This document shows, piece after piece, positions 24,763 through 32,848 of a stretch of DNA of 64,000 bases. Made by a program: the position numbers and the translations under genes. Location: positions 1-64,000 of the forward strand of contig QXXE01000014.1 in the NCBI GenBank assembly GCA_009911355.1, given 5' to 3'. The DNA comes from Clostridiaceae bacterium. Lineage in GTDB: Bacteria; Bacillota; Clostridia; Oscillospirales; Butyricicoccaceae. How positions within the stretch are numbered: the stretch's first letter is position 1; each line of letters begins with the position of its first letter. The notes under the pieces are model-generated. The model did no database searches and was not told the origin of the DNA. It saw only the letters and a program-made list of their open reading frames with translations.

Positions 24763-24863
24763 CGTCCCGCCCGCAGGCGTGATAAAGTTTTTACTCGATT
24801 TTTTTTCAAAAAAATCGCAGGGGTCCAGGGGACAGCGTCCCCTGGCGCTGCCCGCGCAGGGCC
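24763..24863. repeat. Dispersed 101-bp repeat, copy 2
   Basis: It differs from 17462-17562 at two positions only. It again stands downstream of a gene's 3' end (the YbjQ-type gene, stop at 24879) and contains the same CGATTTTTTT and CCAGGGGAC stems. Confidence 0.75.
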
Positions 24864-24878
24864 CGCCGCAAAAGACGC

Positions 24879-25190
24879 TCAGTCAAAGCGTACCGCAGTC
24901 CCGTAGGCCATGACCTCCGCCGCCCCCTGCGCAACAGAAGACGTCATATAACGCATACCTACAACCGCGTCCGCGCCCAGCGCCTCCGCTTCCCGCACCA
25001 TGCGCCCAGACGCGATATCCCGCGCCTCGTTCATCATCTGCGTGTACGATTCCATCTCCCCGCCGACCAGGTTTTGCAGCCCGCTGAGAAAATCATGCCC
25101 AATGTTCTTGCACTGGATCGTGCTGCCCTGCACAAGCCCTAATACCCGGTAGCTCCTGCCCGGGATCTGCTCAGTTGTTACCAGAAGCAT
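24879..25190 (-). CDS. YbjQ/UPF0145 family protein
   Basis: The 103-residue protein reads MLLVTTEQIPGRSYRVLGLV, then MMNEARDIASGRMVREAEALGADAVVGMRYMTS, the pattern of the YbjQ family (a putative heavy-metal-binding, pentamer-forming fold of unknown role). The start at 25190 follows a GGGAGGA site and overlaps the hydrolase stop by 20 bases, so the two genes are translationally linked. Confidence 0.85.
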   Translation of the reverse strand: MLLVTTEQIPGRSYRVLGLVQGSTIQCKNIGHDFLSGLQNLVGGEMESYTQMMNEARDIASGRMVREAEALGADAVVGMRYMTSSVAQGAAEVMAYGTAVRFD

Positions 25191-26166
25191 TTTCAAATCC
25201 TCCCTCTTCTTCCCCATCCCGTGCAGCCGGCGGCGCAAGCCGCTCCTCCAACCAGTGGGAAATGTCCCCAAATACGTCCAAGCGGTTAATCTCGTTCAGG
25301 ATTTCATGCCGCCCGCCTTTGTAAAAAATTACATCCACGTCCTTTTGCCCCGACGTGCGGTACATGTTCGCAACCTGCCGCACGCCCTCGCCATACGCCC
25401 CGACCGGGTCGCAGTCGCCCGCAATCAGCAGCAGCGGCAGCCCATGCGGCGTCTGGCGGTAGCACTTGATCGAATTGGCCTGCACAACCAGCGTGAACAA
25501 ATCGCGGAATCCAACCGCCGTAAACACAAAATTGCACTTTTCATCCGATTCATACAGCTGCACAACCTTCTCATCCCGCGTCAGCCAGTCAAACGCCGAC
25601 CGCGCCGGTTTGATCCGCCGATTGTACCCCTTGAACGCCATCCGCGACAGCATGGCCGACCGGTAGGTCATCCCCTTCGCGTGCGCAACCGAATCGGAAA
25701 GCCGCACCCCGGTCTTTGCCATCGGGTTGGGCCCCACCGTACCGCAGAGGATCGCGCCGGTCAGCTGATCCCCCATTTCCGTCAGATACAGCCGCGCAAC
25801 CAGCGATCCCATCGAATGCCCCAGCAGGAAATACGGCAGCTCGGGATACCGCTCACGCATCAGCCCGGTCAGCGTCTCCGCATCCCGGATCAGCACCCGC
25901 CAGCCGTCGCGCGGCGCAAAAAAACCGAGGTCATCCGGCTTGGAAACCGACGCGCCATGCCCAACATGGTCGTGCCCGCAGACAATCAGCCCCAGTGAGC
26001 ACAGGTATTTCGCAAAAAACGTGTACCGCGAAAAATATTCGCACATCCCGTGTACAATCTGTACAATGCCGCGGATCGGCACATCCTCCGGGCAAAGGAT
26101 GTAATAAGAAACATTCGACACGCCATTTGCACTTTTGAACATGTTCTGCGTACATTTTACATTCAT
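25171..26166 (-). CDS. Alpha/beta hydrolase, monoacylglycerol lipase/lysophospholipase type
   Basis: The 331-residue cytoplasmic enzyme shows the oxyanion region IVQIVHGMCEYFSRY and the cap-proximal GHDHVGHGAS. The nucleophile elbow is FLLGHSMGS (Ser118), the acid is in AGDCDPVGAYG, and the catalytic His is in KGGRHEILNE. This is the serine aminopeptidase S33/monoglyceride lipase subgroup, which hydrolyses lipid esters. The ATG at 26166 is the only good start. It is first in a two-gene unit with the YbjQ protein. Confidence 0.88.
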   Translation of the reverse strand: MNVKCTQNMFKSANGVSNVSYYILCPEDVPIRGIVQIVHGMCEYFSRYTFFAKYLCSLGLIVCGHDHVGHGASVSKPDDLGFFAPRDGWRVLIRDAETLTGLMRERYPELPYFLLGHSMGSLVARLYLTEMGDQLTGAILCGTVGPNPMAKTGVRLSDSVAHAKGMTYRSAMLSRMAFKGYNRRIKPARSAFDWLTRDEKVVQLYESDEKCNFVFTAVGFRDLFTLVVQANSIKCYRQTPHGLPLLLIAGDCDPVGAYGEGVRQVANMYRTSGQKDVDVIFYKGGRHEILNEINRLDVFGDISHWLEERLAPPAARDGEEEGGFENASGNN

Positions 26167-26398
26167 GCGCTCAAACCCTTCCGTTCCACTGTGGCCTATG
26201 CACAGGCGCAGGCCCTTTAGAATTATTTTACCACAGAATCATCAAAAACGAGCCCCATTTTCATCAAATTTAACAAATCCTTAAAATTTTACGGAAAACC
26301 CGCCCCCGGCAGGCCCGCCTTCCCGCGCCCTATGCCCGACACTGGCAGTTTCCCCGCCCTCTGCGCGCCCCGCGCCGCGCCGCAGGCCGAAAATTCGA

Positions 26399-26445
26399 TT
26401 GACAACGCCCCGCTTATCGCCTACAATTAGTGTAGGCAAACTTAT
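26399..26445 (+). promoter_or_regulatory. feoAB promoter with DtxR/IdeR-like iron box
   Basis: TTGACA (26399-26404) and TACAAT (26422-26427) are spaced by exactly 17 bases. Overlapping the end of the -10 box, TTAGTGTAGGCAAACTTAT (26427-26445) matches 14 of 19 positions of the DtxR/IdeR consensus as I remember it. Iron-loaded repressor there would occlude the transcription start. Confidence 0.6.
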
Positions 26446-26467
26446 ACCTGGAACAGAAGGGGACTCT

Positions 26468-26704
26468 ATGAAAAATCTCGCGAATCTCAGGCCCGGGGAA
26501 TCGGGCATTGTCCATAGCCTGACGGCCGAGGGCGCCGTTAAGCATCATTTCCTCGACCTCGGCATTACAAAGGGCGTGCGCATCACCGTGGAGCGCATTG
26601 CCCCGTTCGGCGACCCGATTGCCGTGCGCCTGCGCGGCTACAGCCTTTCGCTGCGCCGTGAAGAGGCCGCAAAAATCTGCCTGGAGGGGGTGCCGCAGCG
26701 TTGA
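26468..26704 (+). CDS. feoA: Ferrous iron transport protein A
   Basis: The 78-residue SH3-like protein reads LRPGESGIVHSLTAEG, HHFLDLGITKGVRITVERIAP, then GDPIAVRLRGYSLSLRREEA, the full FeoA pattern. It assists FeoB at the cytoplasmic face. Its stop overlaps the TTG start of feoB (TTGA), so the two are coupled. The ATG at 26468 is the first suitable start after the promoter; frames extending further upstream would precede the transcription start. Confidence 0.92.
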   Translation: MKNLANLRPGESGIVHSLTAEGAVKHHFLDLGITKGVRITVERIAPFGDPIAVRLRGYSLSLRREEAAKICLEGVPQR

Positions 26705-28701
26705 ACCGCACAATCGCCATCATTGGCAACCCAAACAGCGGCAAGACCACGCTGTTCAACCGCCTGACCGGCTCCAACCAGCATGTGGGCAACTGGCCCG
26801 GCGTGACGGTTGACCGCAAGACCGGGCACATCTGCTATCACAACCACGCGGTTGACGTGGTCGACCTGCCGGGCATCTATTCGCTTTCGCCATTCACGCA
26901 GGAGGAGATTATCGCCCGCGAATATGTGCTGTCGGACGAGCCTGGCGGCATCCTGAACATTGTCGACGCGACCAATCTGGAACGGAACCTGTACTTAACG
27001 ATGCAGCTGATCGCGCTGGGGCTGCCGATGGTTGTCGCGCTGAATTTCATTGATGACTGCCGGGCGCAGGGCGTTGAGATCGACTGCGGCAAGCTGTCCG
27101 AAACCCTTGGCGTAGAGGTCATCCCGATTTCTGCACGCAAGGGCGAAAATATGGACAGGCTGCTGGAAACGGTCACCTGCCGCCTGCAAAAGCCGGTGCG
27201 GCAGCCGGCATACCTGCACGGGGTAGGCGCGGCGATCAGCCGGACGGCGCGCGCACTGGCGGACACGACGCTGCGGCGGGAAAGCCTGCCCTTTTACGCG
27301 TTGAAGCTGCTGGAAGGCGACAGCCACGTCCGGCGGACGGTCAAGCTGCCGCCCGCAGCGGAACAGATGGTTACGGAGACTGCCGCTGCCCTGTCCAGCC
27401 ACGGCAGCGAGGACAATGAGATGATCCTCGCGGATGCGCTGTATGACTTTATAGAGGAAGCGGTGCGCCGCGCGGTCAGTCGCCCGGAAAAGCCGGTGCT
27501 GACCGTCACCCAGCGCCTGGACCGGATCATTATGGACAAGTGGCTGGCGCTGCCTATTTTCGCCTTGCTCATGGCACTGATGTTCTGGTCGACCTTCGGG
27601 CCCGTCGGCACATTTTTCGCCGACCTGTTTGAATCGCTCATACAGGGCGGGATCATCCCGGCTGTGCAGCGGGCGCTGGCTGCTGCGGGCGCTTCCGGCT
27701 GGGTTGTTGGGCTGGTGTGCGACGGCGTGCTGGGCGGCGTTGGCGGCGTTGTCGGCTTCCTGCCGCAGATCGTGATCCTGTTTTTTTACCTGTCGCTGCT
27801 GGAAGACACTGGGTATCTGGCCCGTATTGCGTTTATTATGGACACGCTGCTGCGGCGCATCGGGCTGTCCGGCAAATCGTTTGTGCCGATGCTGATGGGG
27901 TTTGGCTGTACGACCCCGGCGGTGATGGCGGCGCGGACGATGGAGAACGAAAAGGACCGGCGAATGACCATCATGCTCACGCCGTTCATGTCCTGCGGCG
28001 CCAAGCTGCCGGTTTACGCGCTGTTTGCGGGGGCGCTGTTCCCGCAAAGCCCCGCGCTGATTATTGTGAGCTTGTACGCGCTGGGGATTTTGGTTGGGAT
28101 TTTCGCGGGTTGGCTGCTGAAAAAGACGGTATTCCGCGGGGTATCCTCGGGGTTTGTGCTGGAGCTGCCGCCTTACCGCCTGCCGACCTTGCGGGGCACG
28201 CTGCAAAACATGTGGGAGAAAGCGAAGGACTTCCTGACGAAAGCGGGCACCGTCATTTTTGTGATGAGCATTGTGATCTGGCTGCTGCAAAACTTCACGC
28301 CGTCGCTGCAAACGGCGGCGGATTCTGCGGACAGCATCCTCGGGGTGTTTGGGCGGTTTATCGCGCCGGTCTTTGCGCCGCTGGGCTTTGGGGAGTGGCG
28401 CGCGTCGGTGTCCATCCTGACTGGTGTTATCGCGAAGGAAGCGGTTGTTTCCACGATGAGTGTGCTGTACGGGGTTGACCTGGGTTCGCTGGGAAGCTTG
28501 TTGCAGTCGGTCTTTACGCCGCTTTCCGCGTATGCTTTTCTGGTCTTTATCCTGCTATACATGCCTTGCATGTCCGCGTTTGCGACGATCAGGCGTGAAA
28601 TGGGCGGCTGGAAATGGGCGGTTGGCGTGGCGGCGTTCCAGACGGTGCTCGCGTGGGCTGTTTCTTTCCTGATTTACCAATTTGGCAGCTTGCTGCTTTG
28701 A
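26701..28701 (+). CDS. feoB: Ferrous iron transporter B
   Basis: The 666-residue protein has an N-terminal G domain (GNPNSGKTTLFN at about 9-20, NWPGVTVD, VDLPGIYSLSP, LNFIDD) and a helical spacer to about 275. A polytopic membrane part follows, with the Gate motifs PVGTFFADL/LPQIVILFFYLSLLEDTGYL and the Cys-containing MGFGCTTPAVMAAR and SCGAKLPVYALF. It imports Fe2+. The start codon is TTG, overlapping the feoA stop. A 13-bp stem terminator lies at 29058-29091 beyond a repeat block. Confidence 0.95.
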   Translation: MNRTIAIIGNPNSGKTTLFNRLTGSNQHVGNWPGVTVDRKTGHICYHNHAVDVVDLPGIYSLSPFTQEEIIAREYVLSDEPGGILNIVDATNLERNLYLTMQLIALGLPMVVALNFIDDCRAQGVEIDCGKLSETLGVEVIPISARKGENMDRLLETVTCRLQKPVRQPAYLHGVGAAISRTARALADTTLRRESLPFYALKLLEGDSHVRRTVKLPPAAEQMVTETAAALSSHGSEDNEMILADALYDFIEEAVRRAVSRPEKPVLTVTQRLDRIIMDKWLALPIFALLMALMFWSTFGPVGTFFADLFESLIQGGIIPAVQRALAAAGASGWVVGLVCDGVLGGVGGVVGFLPQIVILFFYLSLLEDTGYLARIAFIMDTLLRRIGLSGKSFVPMLMGFGCTTPAVMAARTMENEKDRRMTIMLTPFMSCGAKLPVYALFAGALFPQSPALIIVSLYALGILVGIFAGWLLKKTVFRGVSSGFVLELPPYRLPTLRGTLQNMWEKAKDFLTKAGTVIFVMSIVIWLLQNFTPSLQTAADSADSILGVFGRFIAPVFAPLGFGEWRASVSILTGVIAKEAVVSTMSVLYGVDLGSLGSLLQSVFTPLSAYAFLVFILLYMPCMSAFATIRREMGGWKWAVGVAAFQTVLAWAVSFLIYQFGSLLL

Positions 28702-28706
28702 CCGTC

Positions 28707-28959
28707 CGCGCCTGCGCGGCGGGCGGCAGGGCTCTGCCCTGCACCCGGCGGGGCTCCGCCCCTGCACCCCCGCGCCTGCGCGGCGAGCGGCAGGGCTCTG
28801 CCCTGCACCCGGCGGGGCTCTGCCCCTGCACCCCGCGCCTGCGCGGCGAGCGGCAGGGCTCTGCCCTGCACCCGGCGGGGCTCCGCCCCTGCACCCCGCG
28901 CCTACGCGGCGAGCGGCAGGGCTCTGCCCTGCACCCGGCGGGGCTCCGCCCCTGCACCC
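28707..28959. repeat. GC-rich tandem repeat, four units of about 63 bp
   Basis: Units begin at about 28707, 28771, 28834 and 28897 and differ at only a few bases. Each holds nested dyads, GCAGGGC-TCT-GCCCTGC and GGGGC-TCC-GCCCC, so the transcript of the feoB 3' region would fold strongly. Frames on both strands are open only because the unit is GC rich; I take none as coding. The stretch 28960-29057 continues with a related GGGGC-TAT-GCCCC hairpin and no gene. Confidence 0.85.
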
Positions 28960-29057
28960 CGCTGGGGCTATGCCCCAGACCCCGAGATGCTGACGCATCT
29001 CTGTCTCGCCTGCGGGCGGGACGGGGCTTGGGCCATTCCAAGTCCTTTCTGCTCAGT

Positions 29058-29095
29058 GACGCGGCCCGCCAGAACGGCGGCGGGCCGCGTCGGCT
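29058..29095 (+). terminator. Terminator before the HAD gene
   Basis: GACGCGGCCCGCC and its perfect 13-bp complement are separated by eight bases, followed by a T-rich GGCTTTCTT. Confidence 0.7.
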
Positions 29096-29131
29096 TTCTT
29101 CTCTGCAAAACACTTTTATGTGAGGTATGAT

Positions 29132-29914
29132 ATGGATATCAAACTGATTGCCGCCGACCTCGACGGCACCCTGCTTGACAGCCAAAAGCGGCTCCCTGAC
29201 GAGTTGCCAGAGCTGCTTGCCGAACTCCGTGCGCGCGGCGTCCGTTTCGCCCCTGCATCCGGCAGGCAGTATTACAACCTTCTGGCCCTTTTCGGGGACG
29301 AGAATATGACCTATATTGCGGAAAACGGCGCGATGGTTTTTGAGAACGGGCACTGCCTGTTTGTGGACGAGCTTCCTGCGGAGCTGGTGCGTGAAGTGCT
29401 CGGCATGGTGCGCAGCCTTCCCGGCGCGTATCCCATCCTCGCGGGCGAGCACTCTGCCTGGTGCGAGGACAGCGAGCCGGTTTTCGTTGCAAATGCGGAA
29501 ATGTATTATACCCGTCTCACGCGTGTGCCAAGCCTTGACCATGTTGACGACCGGATCTGCAAAATTGCCGTCTTTGAAAAGGGGCATGCAGAGCATGGCT
29601 GCTTGCCTGCGCTCCGTCAGGTTACCTCCCCGGCGCAGGTTGTCCTCTCCGGCGCAGACTGGGTCGACGTCATGAACCCCGGCGTCAACAAGGGCGGTGC
29701 CATCCGTAAACTGTGCGCCAGCCTCCAACTCACGCCCGGACAATGCATGGCCTTTGGCGACTATCTCAATGACCTTGAGCTCTTGCAGGCGGTCGCCCAC
29801 TCCTTCGCAATGGCAAACGCCCATCCGGACATCCGCGCGGCCTGCCGGTATCAGGCCCCCTCAAATGACGAAAACGGTGTTGTACGCAATATCCGCTCAT
29901 TTTGCGGCCTGTAA
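29132..29914 (+). CDS. Cof-type HAD-IIB family phosphatase
   Basis: The 260-residue protein shows motif I LIAADLDGTLLDSQKRL, motif II FAPASGRQYY, and motifs III/IV VNKGGAIRKL and AFGDYLNDLELLQ. The IIB cap lies between motifs II and III. Such enzymes dephosphorylate sugar phosphates or flavin-type metabolites in the cytoplasm. ATG 29132 was chosen over 29120 because TGAGGT stands six bases before it. It is a single gene ended by a strong hairpin. Confidence 0.9.
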   Translation: MDIKLIAADLDGTLLDSQKRLPDELPELLAELRARGVRFAPASGRQYYNLLALFGDENMTYIAENGAMVFENGHCLFVDELPAELVREVLGMVRSLPGAYPILAGEHSAWCEDSEPVFVANAEMYYTRLTRVPSLDHVDDRICKIAVFEKGHAEHGCLPALRQVTSPAQVVLSGADWVDVMNPGVNKGGAIRKLCASLQLTPGQCMAFGDYLNDLELLQAVAHSFAMANAHPDIRAACRYQAPSNDENGVVRNIRSFCGL

Positions 29915-29949
29915 AAAGCGTCGGACGTGCTGAAACGTCCGACGCTTTT
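29914..29949. terminator. Bidirectional terminator
   Basis: AAAAGCGTCGGACGT and its perfect complement flank a six-base loop, with A and T tails on either side. The following 29950-30204 shows no convincing gene, although the leftward 3D-domain gene ends there. Confidence 0.85.
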
Positions 29950-30204
29950 CTGATTTTGCATTTTTGCTTCGTCTTTGTTTGATCTTTGAAAGTGCGGCGA
30001 GCGGCGGCAAAGAAACGCCGGCGCGTATGCAGACAATTTTCAAATGAGCCCCAAATGCTGTCCGGTAATCAGGCATGCACGGATTGCGCTGCCCGGTTTG
30101 CCGTCAGGCTAAAGCGATTTCCCGCAGAAGTCCTTTGTGCAAGCAGGTTCGTCCGGCGGCAAGGGTGCAGGCAAGCTGTGCGCAGATCATGTTGGGATCG
30201 GCGC

Positions 30205-30825
30205 TTAGCCTAACAGGTAAACGTCCGCATGTGCAATGCCGTTCTCGAAACAACGGCTGTGGCTGTCCAGGAATACGTCGATTTTCTGCGATTTGATCGC
30301 GCCGCCGGTGTCCTCGGCAATGAATACGCCGTAGCCGTCGATATAAACGCGGCTGCCAAGCGGGATGACCTTCGGGTCAACGGCAATCGTGCGCCCCTCC
30401 TGGGCAATCGTGCCGGAACGGGTCAGCCCATCGGAACGCCCGTTGCATCGCACGCAGGGGCAGTAAAATGTCAGCTTAAAGTTGCCCAGCCTGCGCCCCG
30501 CAGAACGGACAACGTCATTTGCCGCAAGGTCGCTGCTAAACGCGACGGTTCGCTTAGAAAGCGGCGCGTTCAGCAGGCTGTTCATCTGCTCGCTGAACGC
30601 GAGTGCGCGTGCCTGCTGCTCCTGCATCTTTGCAAGATTCTGCTCTGCCGCAAATACGGCGGCGGAAGTGGGGACCGACCCGGAAGCCGGTGCAGCCGAA
30701 ACCGACAGCAGTGCCGCCGGCTGGTTTTCGGGGGTATCAAATGCCAAAGCGGACATGGTCAGGCTCAAGCAGGCAGCCATCGTCAGGAATACCCGCCGGC
30801 TGTACTTTTTGATGATCTGATGCAT
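30205..30825 (-). CDS. Secreted 3D-domain protein (RpfB/MltA-like fold)
   Basis: The 206-residue protein has a signal peptide (about 1-29: RVFLTMAACLSLTMSALAF) and an Ala/Ser-rich region with a short helix. A C-terminal 3D domain follows from about residue 112 (NFKLTFYCPCVRCNG; AVDPKVIPLGSRVYIDGYG; AEDTGGAIKSQKIDVFLDSH). The three conserved Asp residues are in AVDP, AEDTGG and IDVFLD. This fold occurs in cell-wall lytic or spore-associated proteins. TTAGGAGAG precedes the ATG. Confidence 0.88.
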   Translation of the reverse strand: MHQIIKKYSRRVFLTMAACLSLTMSALAFDTPENQPAALLSVSAAPASGSVPTSAAVFAAEQNLAKMQEQQARALAFSEQMNSLLNAPLSKRTVAFSSDLAANDVVRSAGRRLGNFKLTFYCPCVRCNGRSDGLTRSGTIAQEGRTIAVDPKVIPLGSRVYIDGYGVFIAEDTGGAIKSQKIDVFLDSHSRCFENGIAHADVYLLG

Positions 30826-31256
30826 GGTTCTCTCCTAATTCTCGCGCAGCCACAGGGCTTCTGTTCCCGGACGCCCAGGGCTGCCTGGTTTTGCTGCCGG
30901 GGGCGCGCTTTCCTTCGGCGCATCTCCCAGGCAGGGACGGCAAAAATTGTAACCGTCCTGATATTATTGTTACCAACTTGTAACCCACTATACACTACCT
31001 CGCCCGATTTGTCAAACCCATTTCAAAAAGATTGAGTATCTTTCATGACATTCCGCCACATGAAAGCCTTATATTTTATGTAAATCGACCGAAATCCTGC
31101 AAAAATCCGGCAGATTCAAAGGGGTTTCGGTAAATGAAAACCTTTCCCACATATGCACTTTTTTCGTTTCTGGCGTGCGGCGCAGCGCTCACAGATGATT
31201 TTTGCCGGATCATCCCCACTTTACAAAATTCGCGCCTTCCTGGACGGGTAATATGC
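30826..31256. other. Gene-poor stretch beside the prophage
   Basis: No credible gene. A/T-rich patches at 30950-31120 probably hold the promoter of the 3D-domain gene. A rightward open frame from 31134 (87 codons) begins with a signal-like stretch but has no ribosome binding site and a Pro/Arg-rich end, so I do not call it. Confidence 0.4.
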
Positions 31257-31435
31257 TATAATGCATGGTGTTTGATGGCTTCCTGCCTCCGCCCGCCTGC
31301 CTGCCCCCCCTTCCGGCCCTCAGGATACGGGAAGCTTGCACGGCCAAATGTCAAGACTAAATTACAAAAAAGTTCAATAAATTTTCCCGACTTGTGAAAA
31401 GCGGGGGTTCCGGCGCGTTTGGAACCCCCGCTTTT
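31257..31435 (+). ncRNA. Candidate small RNA unit
   Basis: A TGCTATAAT extended -10 promoter (TATAAT at 31257-31262) is followed, about 165 bases on, by a very strong terminator (31397-31435: AAAAGCGGGGGTTCC paired with GGAACCCCCGCTTTT). Between them GCTTCC (31280s) can pair with GGGAAGC (about 31330). No frame with a ribosome binding site fits inside. No known RNA family was recognised, so this is a prediction from promoter-terminator spacing only. Confidence 0.3.
31397..31435. terminator. Strong bidirectional terminator at the host/prophage side
   Basis: A 15-bp perfect stem, AAAAGCGGGGGTTCC with its complement and a nine-base loop. It also lies downstream of the leftward IS30-type gene, which stops at 31516. 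Confidence 0.85.
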
Positions 31436-31515
31436 GTGCAAAAAGGCAACAGGAAACCAAACCGGGCGTTTTTTCGCTTCCGGCTCCGCTCCCTTTCTGT
31501 TCAATTTTTCGGGGG

Positions 31516-32553
31516 CTATGTTATGTACCGCTCGAAAAGCATTTGCGGCGTTGCCCAGCCCAATATCCGCCGGGGATAGTTCGCCAGCCACTCTTCAACT
31601 TCTGCAACCTCCGCCGCGGTCACTTCATCAAAGCTTGTTCCCTTTGGAAAGAACCGCCGGATAATGCGGTTCATGTTTTCATTGCTCCCCCTTTCGTATG
31701 CAGAATACGGGTGGCAATAATAAATCTTTGTGCGGGGCTTCCGCGCCCGCTTTGACCTCTCCATTCCGGCGCAATCCTGAAATTCGCTTCCGTTGTCAAC
31801 CGTTATTGACCTGAACACTTGCCGGAACCCCGCGCCCATCCTCCGCTCTATACGGTCAAGCCCCCGCACGACGCTTTCCATCGTGTGATCGGGAACGCGA
31901 AAAATCACGGGGTAACGGGTCAACCGCTCTGTCAGCACCACCAGCGCGGCCTTGCTTCCCTTACAACCTATAATGCTATCCATTTCCCAATTCCCGAAAG
32001 TTTCGCGGTCTGCTACTTCCTGTGGGCGTTCCTCTATGGTGTCCCCCTTTGCGGGCCGCGCCCGTTTCTGCCTGTCCCTGTCCTCTGGCTTTCTGTGGTC
32101 CCCCTTATACAAAAGGTGTTCCGCCGTAACATTCAAGAAAATGTCGCCCCGATAAATCCAGTTATAAAGGGTCGTTTCGCAAATATGGGTGTCGAACTCC
32201 ATTCCGTCAATCGCAATTTGCGCCAAAGCCGCGCCGGGGGACCTCTTCTTTTCAATAATCTGTTCTTCGATATACTCCGCAAAAGCAAAGTCTTTCCCCA
32301 GCTTTATGTCCGGCCCCTTTGCCCGCAAATGCTCTTGATACTTTCGTTCCGCAACGTCCGCGCAATAGCGCGACACGGGTTCCAGTTCGCTTGTAAGCTG
32401 TTCGCACATTCCCCGCGCAATTTCATTGTATACGGTTTTCAGGCAAACGCCCAAAGCTTCCGCAATTTTCGGTTTCGGCGTTTTTATCTTTAGCATACGT
32501 TCAAGGGAAAGCCGATCTTCCCACTTCAAATGCTGATTCCCTTTGTAATTCAT
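31516..32553 (-). CDS. IS30-family transposase
   Basis: The 345-residue protein has an N-terminal helix-turn-helix (LSLERMLKIKTPKPKIAEAL, KTVYNEI), the zone TLYNWIYRGDI typical of IS30, and a DDE core. Asp is in NWEMDSIIG, Asp in SITVDNGSEF, and Glu in ERGSNENMNRIIRRFFPKGT. I could not find matching terminal inverted repeats at its flanks, so it may not be an autonomous insertion sequence. It stands at the left edge of the prophage, where an integration gene might be expected. Confidence 0.88.
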   Translation of the reverse strand: MNYKGNQHLKWEDRLSLERMLKIKTPKPKIAEALGVCLKTVYNEIARGMCEQLTSELEPVSRYCADVAERKYQEHLRAKGPDIKLGKDFAFAEYIEEQIIEKKRSPGAALAQIAIDGMEFDTHICETTLYNWIYRGDIFLNVTAEHLLYKGDHRKPEDRDRQKRARPAKGDTIEERPQEVADRETFGNWEMDSIIGCKGSKAALVVLTERLTRYPVIFRVPDHTMESVVRGLDRIERRMGAGFRQVFRSITVDNGSEFQDCAGMERSKRARKPRTKIYYCHPYSAYERGSNENMNRIIRRFFPKGTSFDEVTAAEVAEVEEWLANYPRRILGWATPQMLFERYIT

Positions 32554-32569
32554 AGGCCCTCCATGCAGG

Positions 32570-32608
32570 AAAACCCGCCCAAGCTATAAGCAAGGGCGGG
32601 TTTTCGTT
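32570..32608. terminator. Terminator between IS30 gene and Arc-like pseudogene
   Basis: AAAACCCGCCC and GGGCGGGTTTT flank a 13-base loop with a T-rich tail. On the minus strand it ends the Arc-like transcript. Confidence 0.75.
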
Positions 32609-32622
32609 TTCTCTATTCTTTG

Positions 32623-32819
32623 TTATTCCCCGTTCGTCTGCTGTGCCGCCGCGTCAAGCGTCGTTTCTATCCATTCATTCAACGACTTTCCCGCCGCTTG
32701 TGCCGCGGCAAGATACGTCGCTTTTTTCCCTTTTTTCACATAAGGGAAAGACGATCATAGTTCGCCGCGTTCCATTTGTTTTTTGCGCGGGTGTTGCTTG
32801 CGTATTTCTTTTTTTCCAT
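32623..32819 (-). pseudogene. Arc/RHH-type small DNA-binding protein, frameshifted
   Basis: From the ATG at 32819 (preceded by AAAGGAGGGG) the frame reads MEKKKYASNTRAKNKWNAAN then YDRLSLM and hits a TGA near 32740. Dropping one base restores KKGKKATYLAAAQAAGKSLN and EWIETTLDAAAQQTNGE to a stop at 32623. The joined sequence is a typical ribbon-helix-helix protein of Firmicutes mobile elements. A one-base deletion is the simplest explanation (a sequencing error cannot be excluded). Confidence 0.7.
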
Positions 32820-32848
32820 GCTTGCCCCTCCTTTCTGCTTCCTTTGAG

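Noticed and set aside
28707-28959. CRISPR array
   Set aside because: The units are contiguous with no unique spacers, and no cas genes are nearby.
28614-29123. Long open frames on both strands over the GC-rich repeats
   Set aside because: They follow the 63-bp repeat unit, consist of repeated Ala/Gly/Arg/Pro strings, lack ribosome binding sites, and overlap feoB or the HAD gene in other frames.
31134-31397. 87-residue rightward ORF with a signal-like start
   Set aside because: No ribosome binding site, start upstream of the best promoter in the area, and a Pro/Arg-rich end typical of chance frames.
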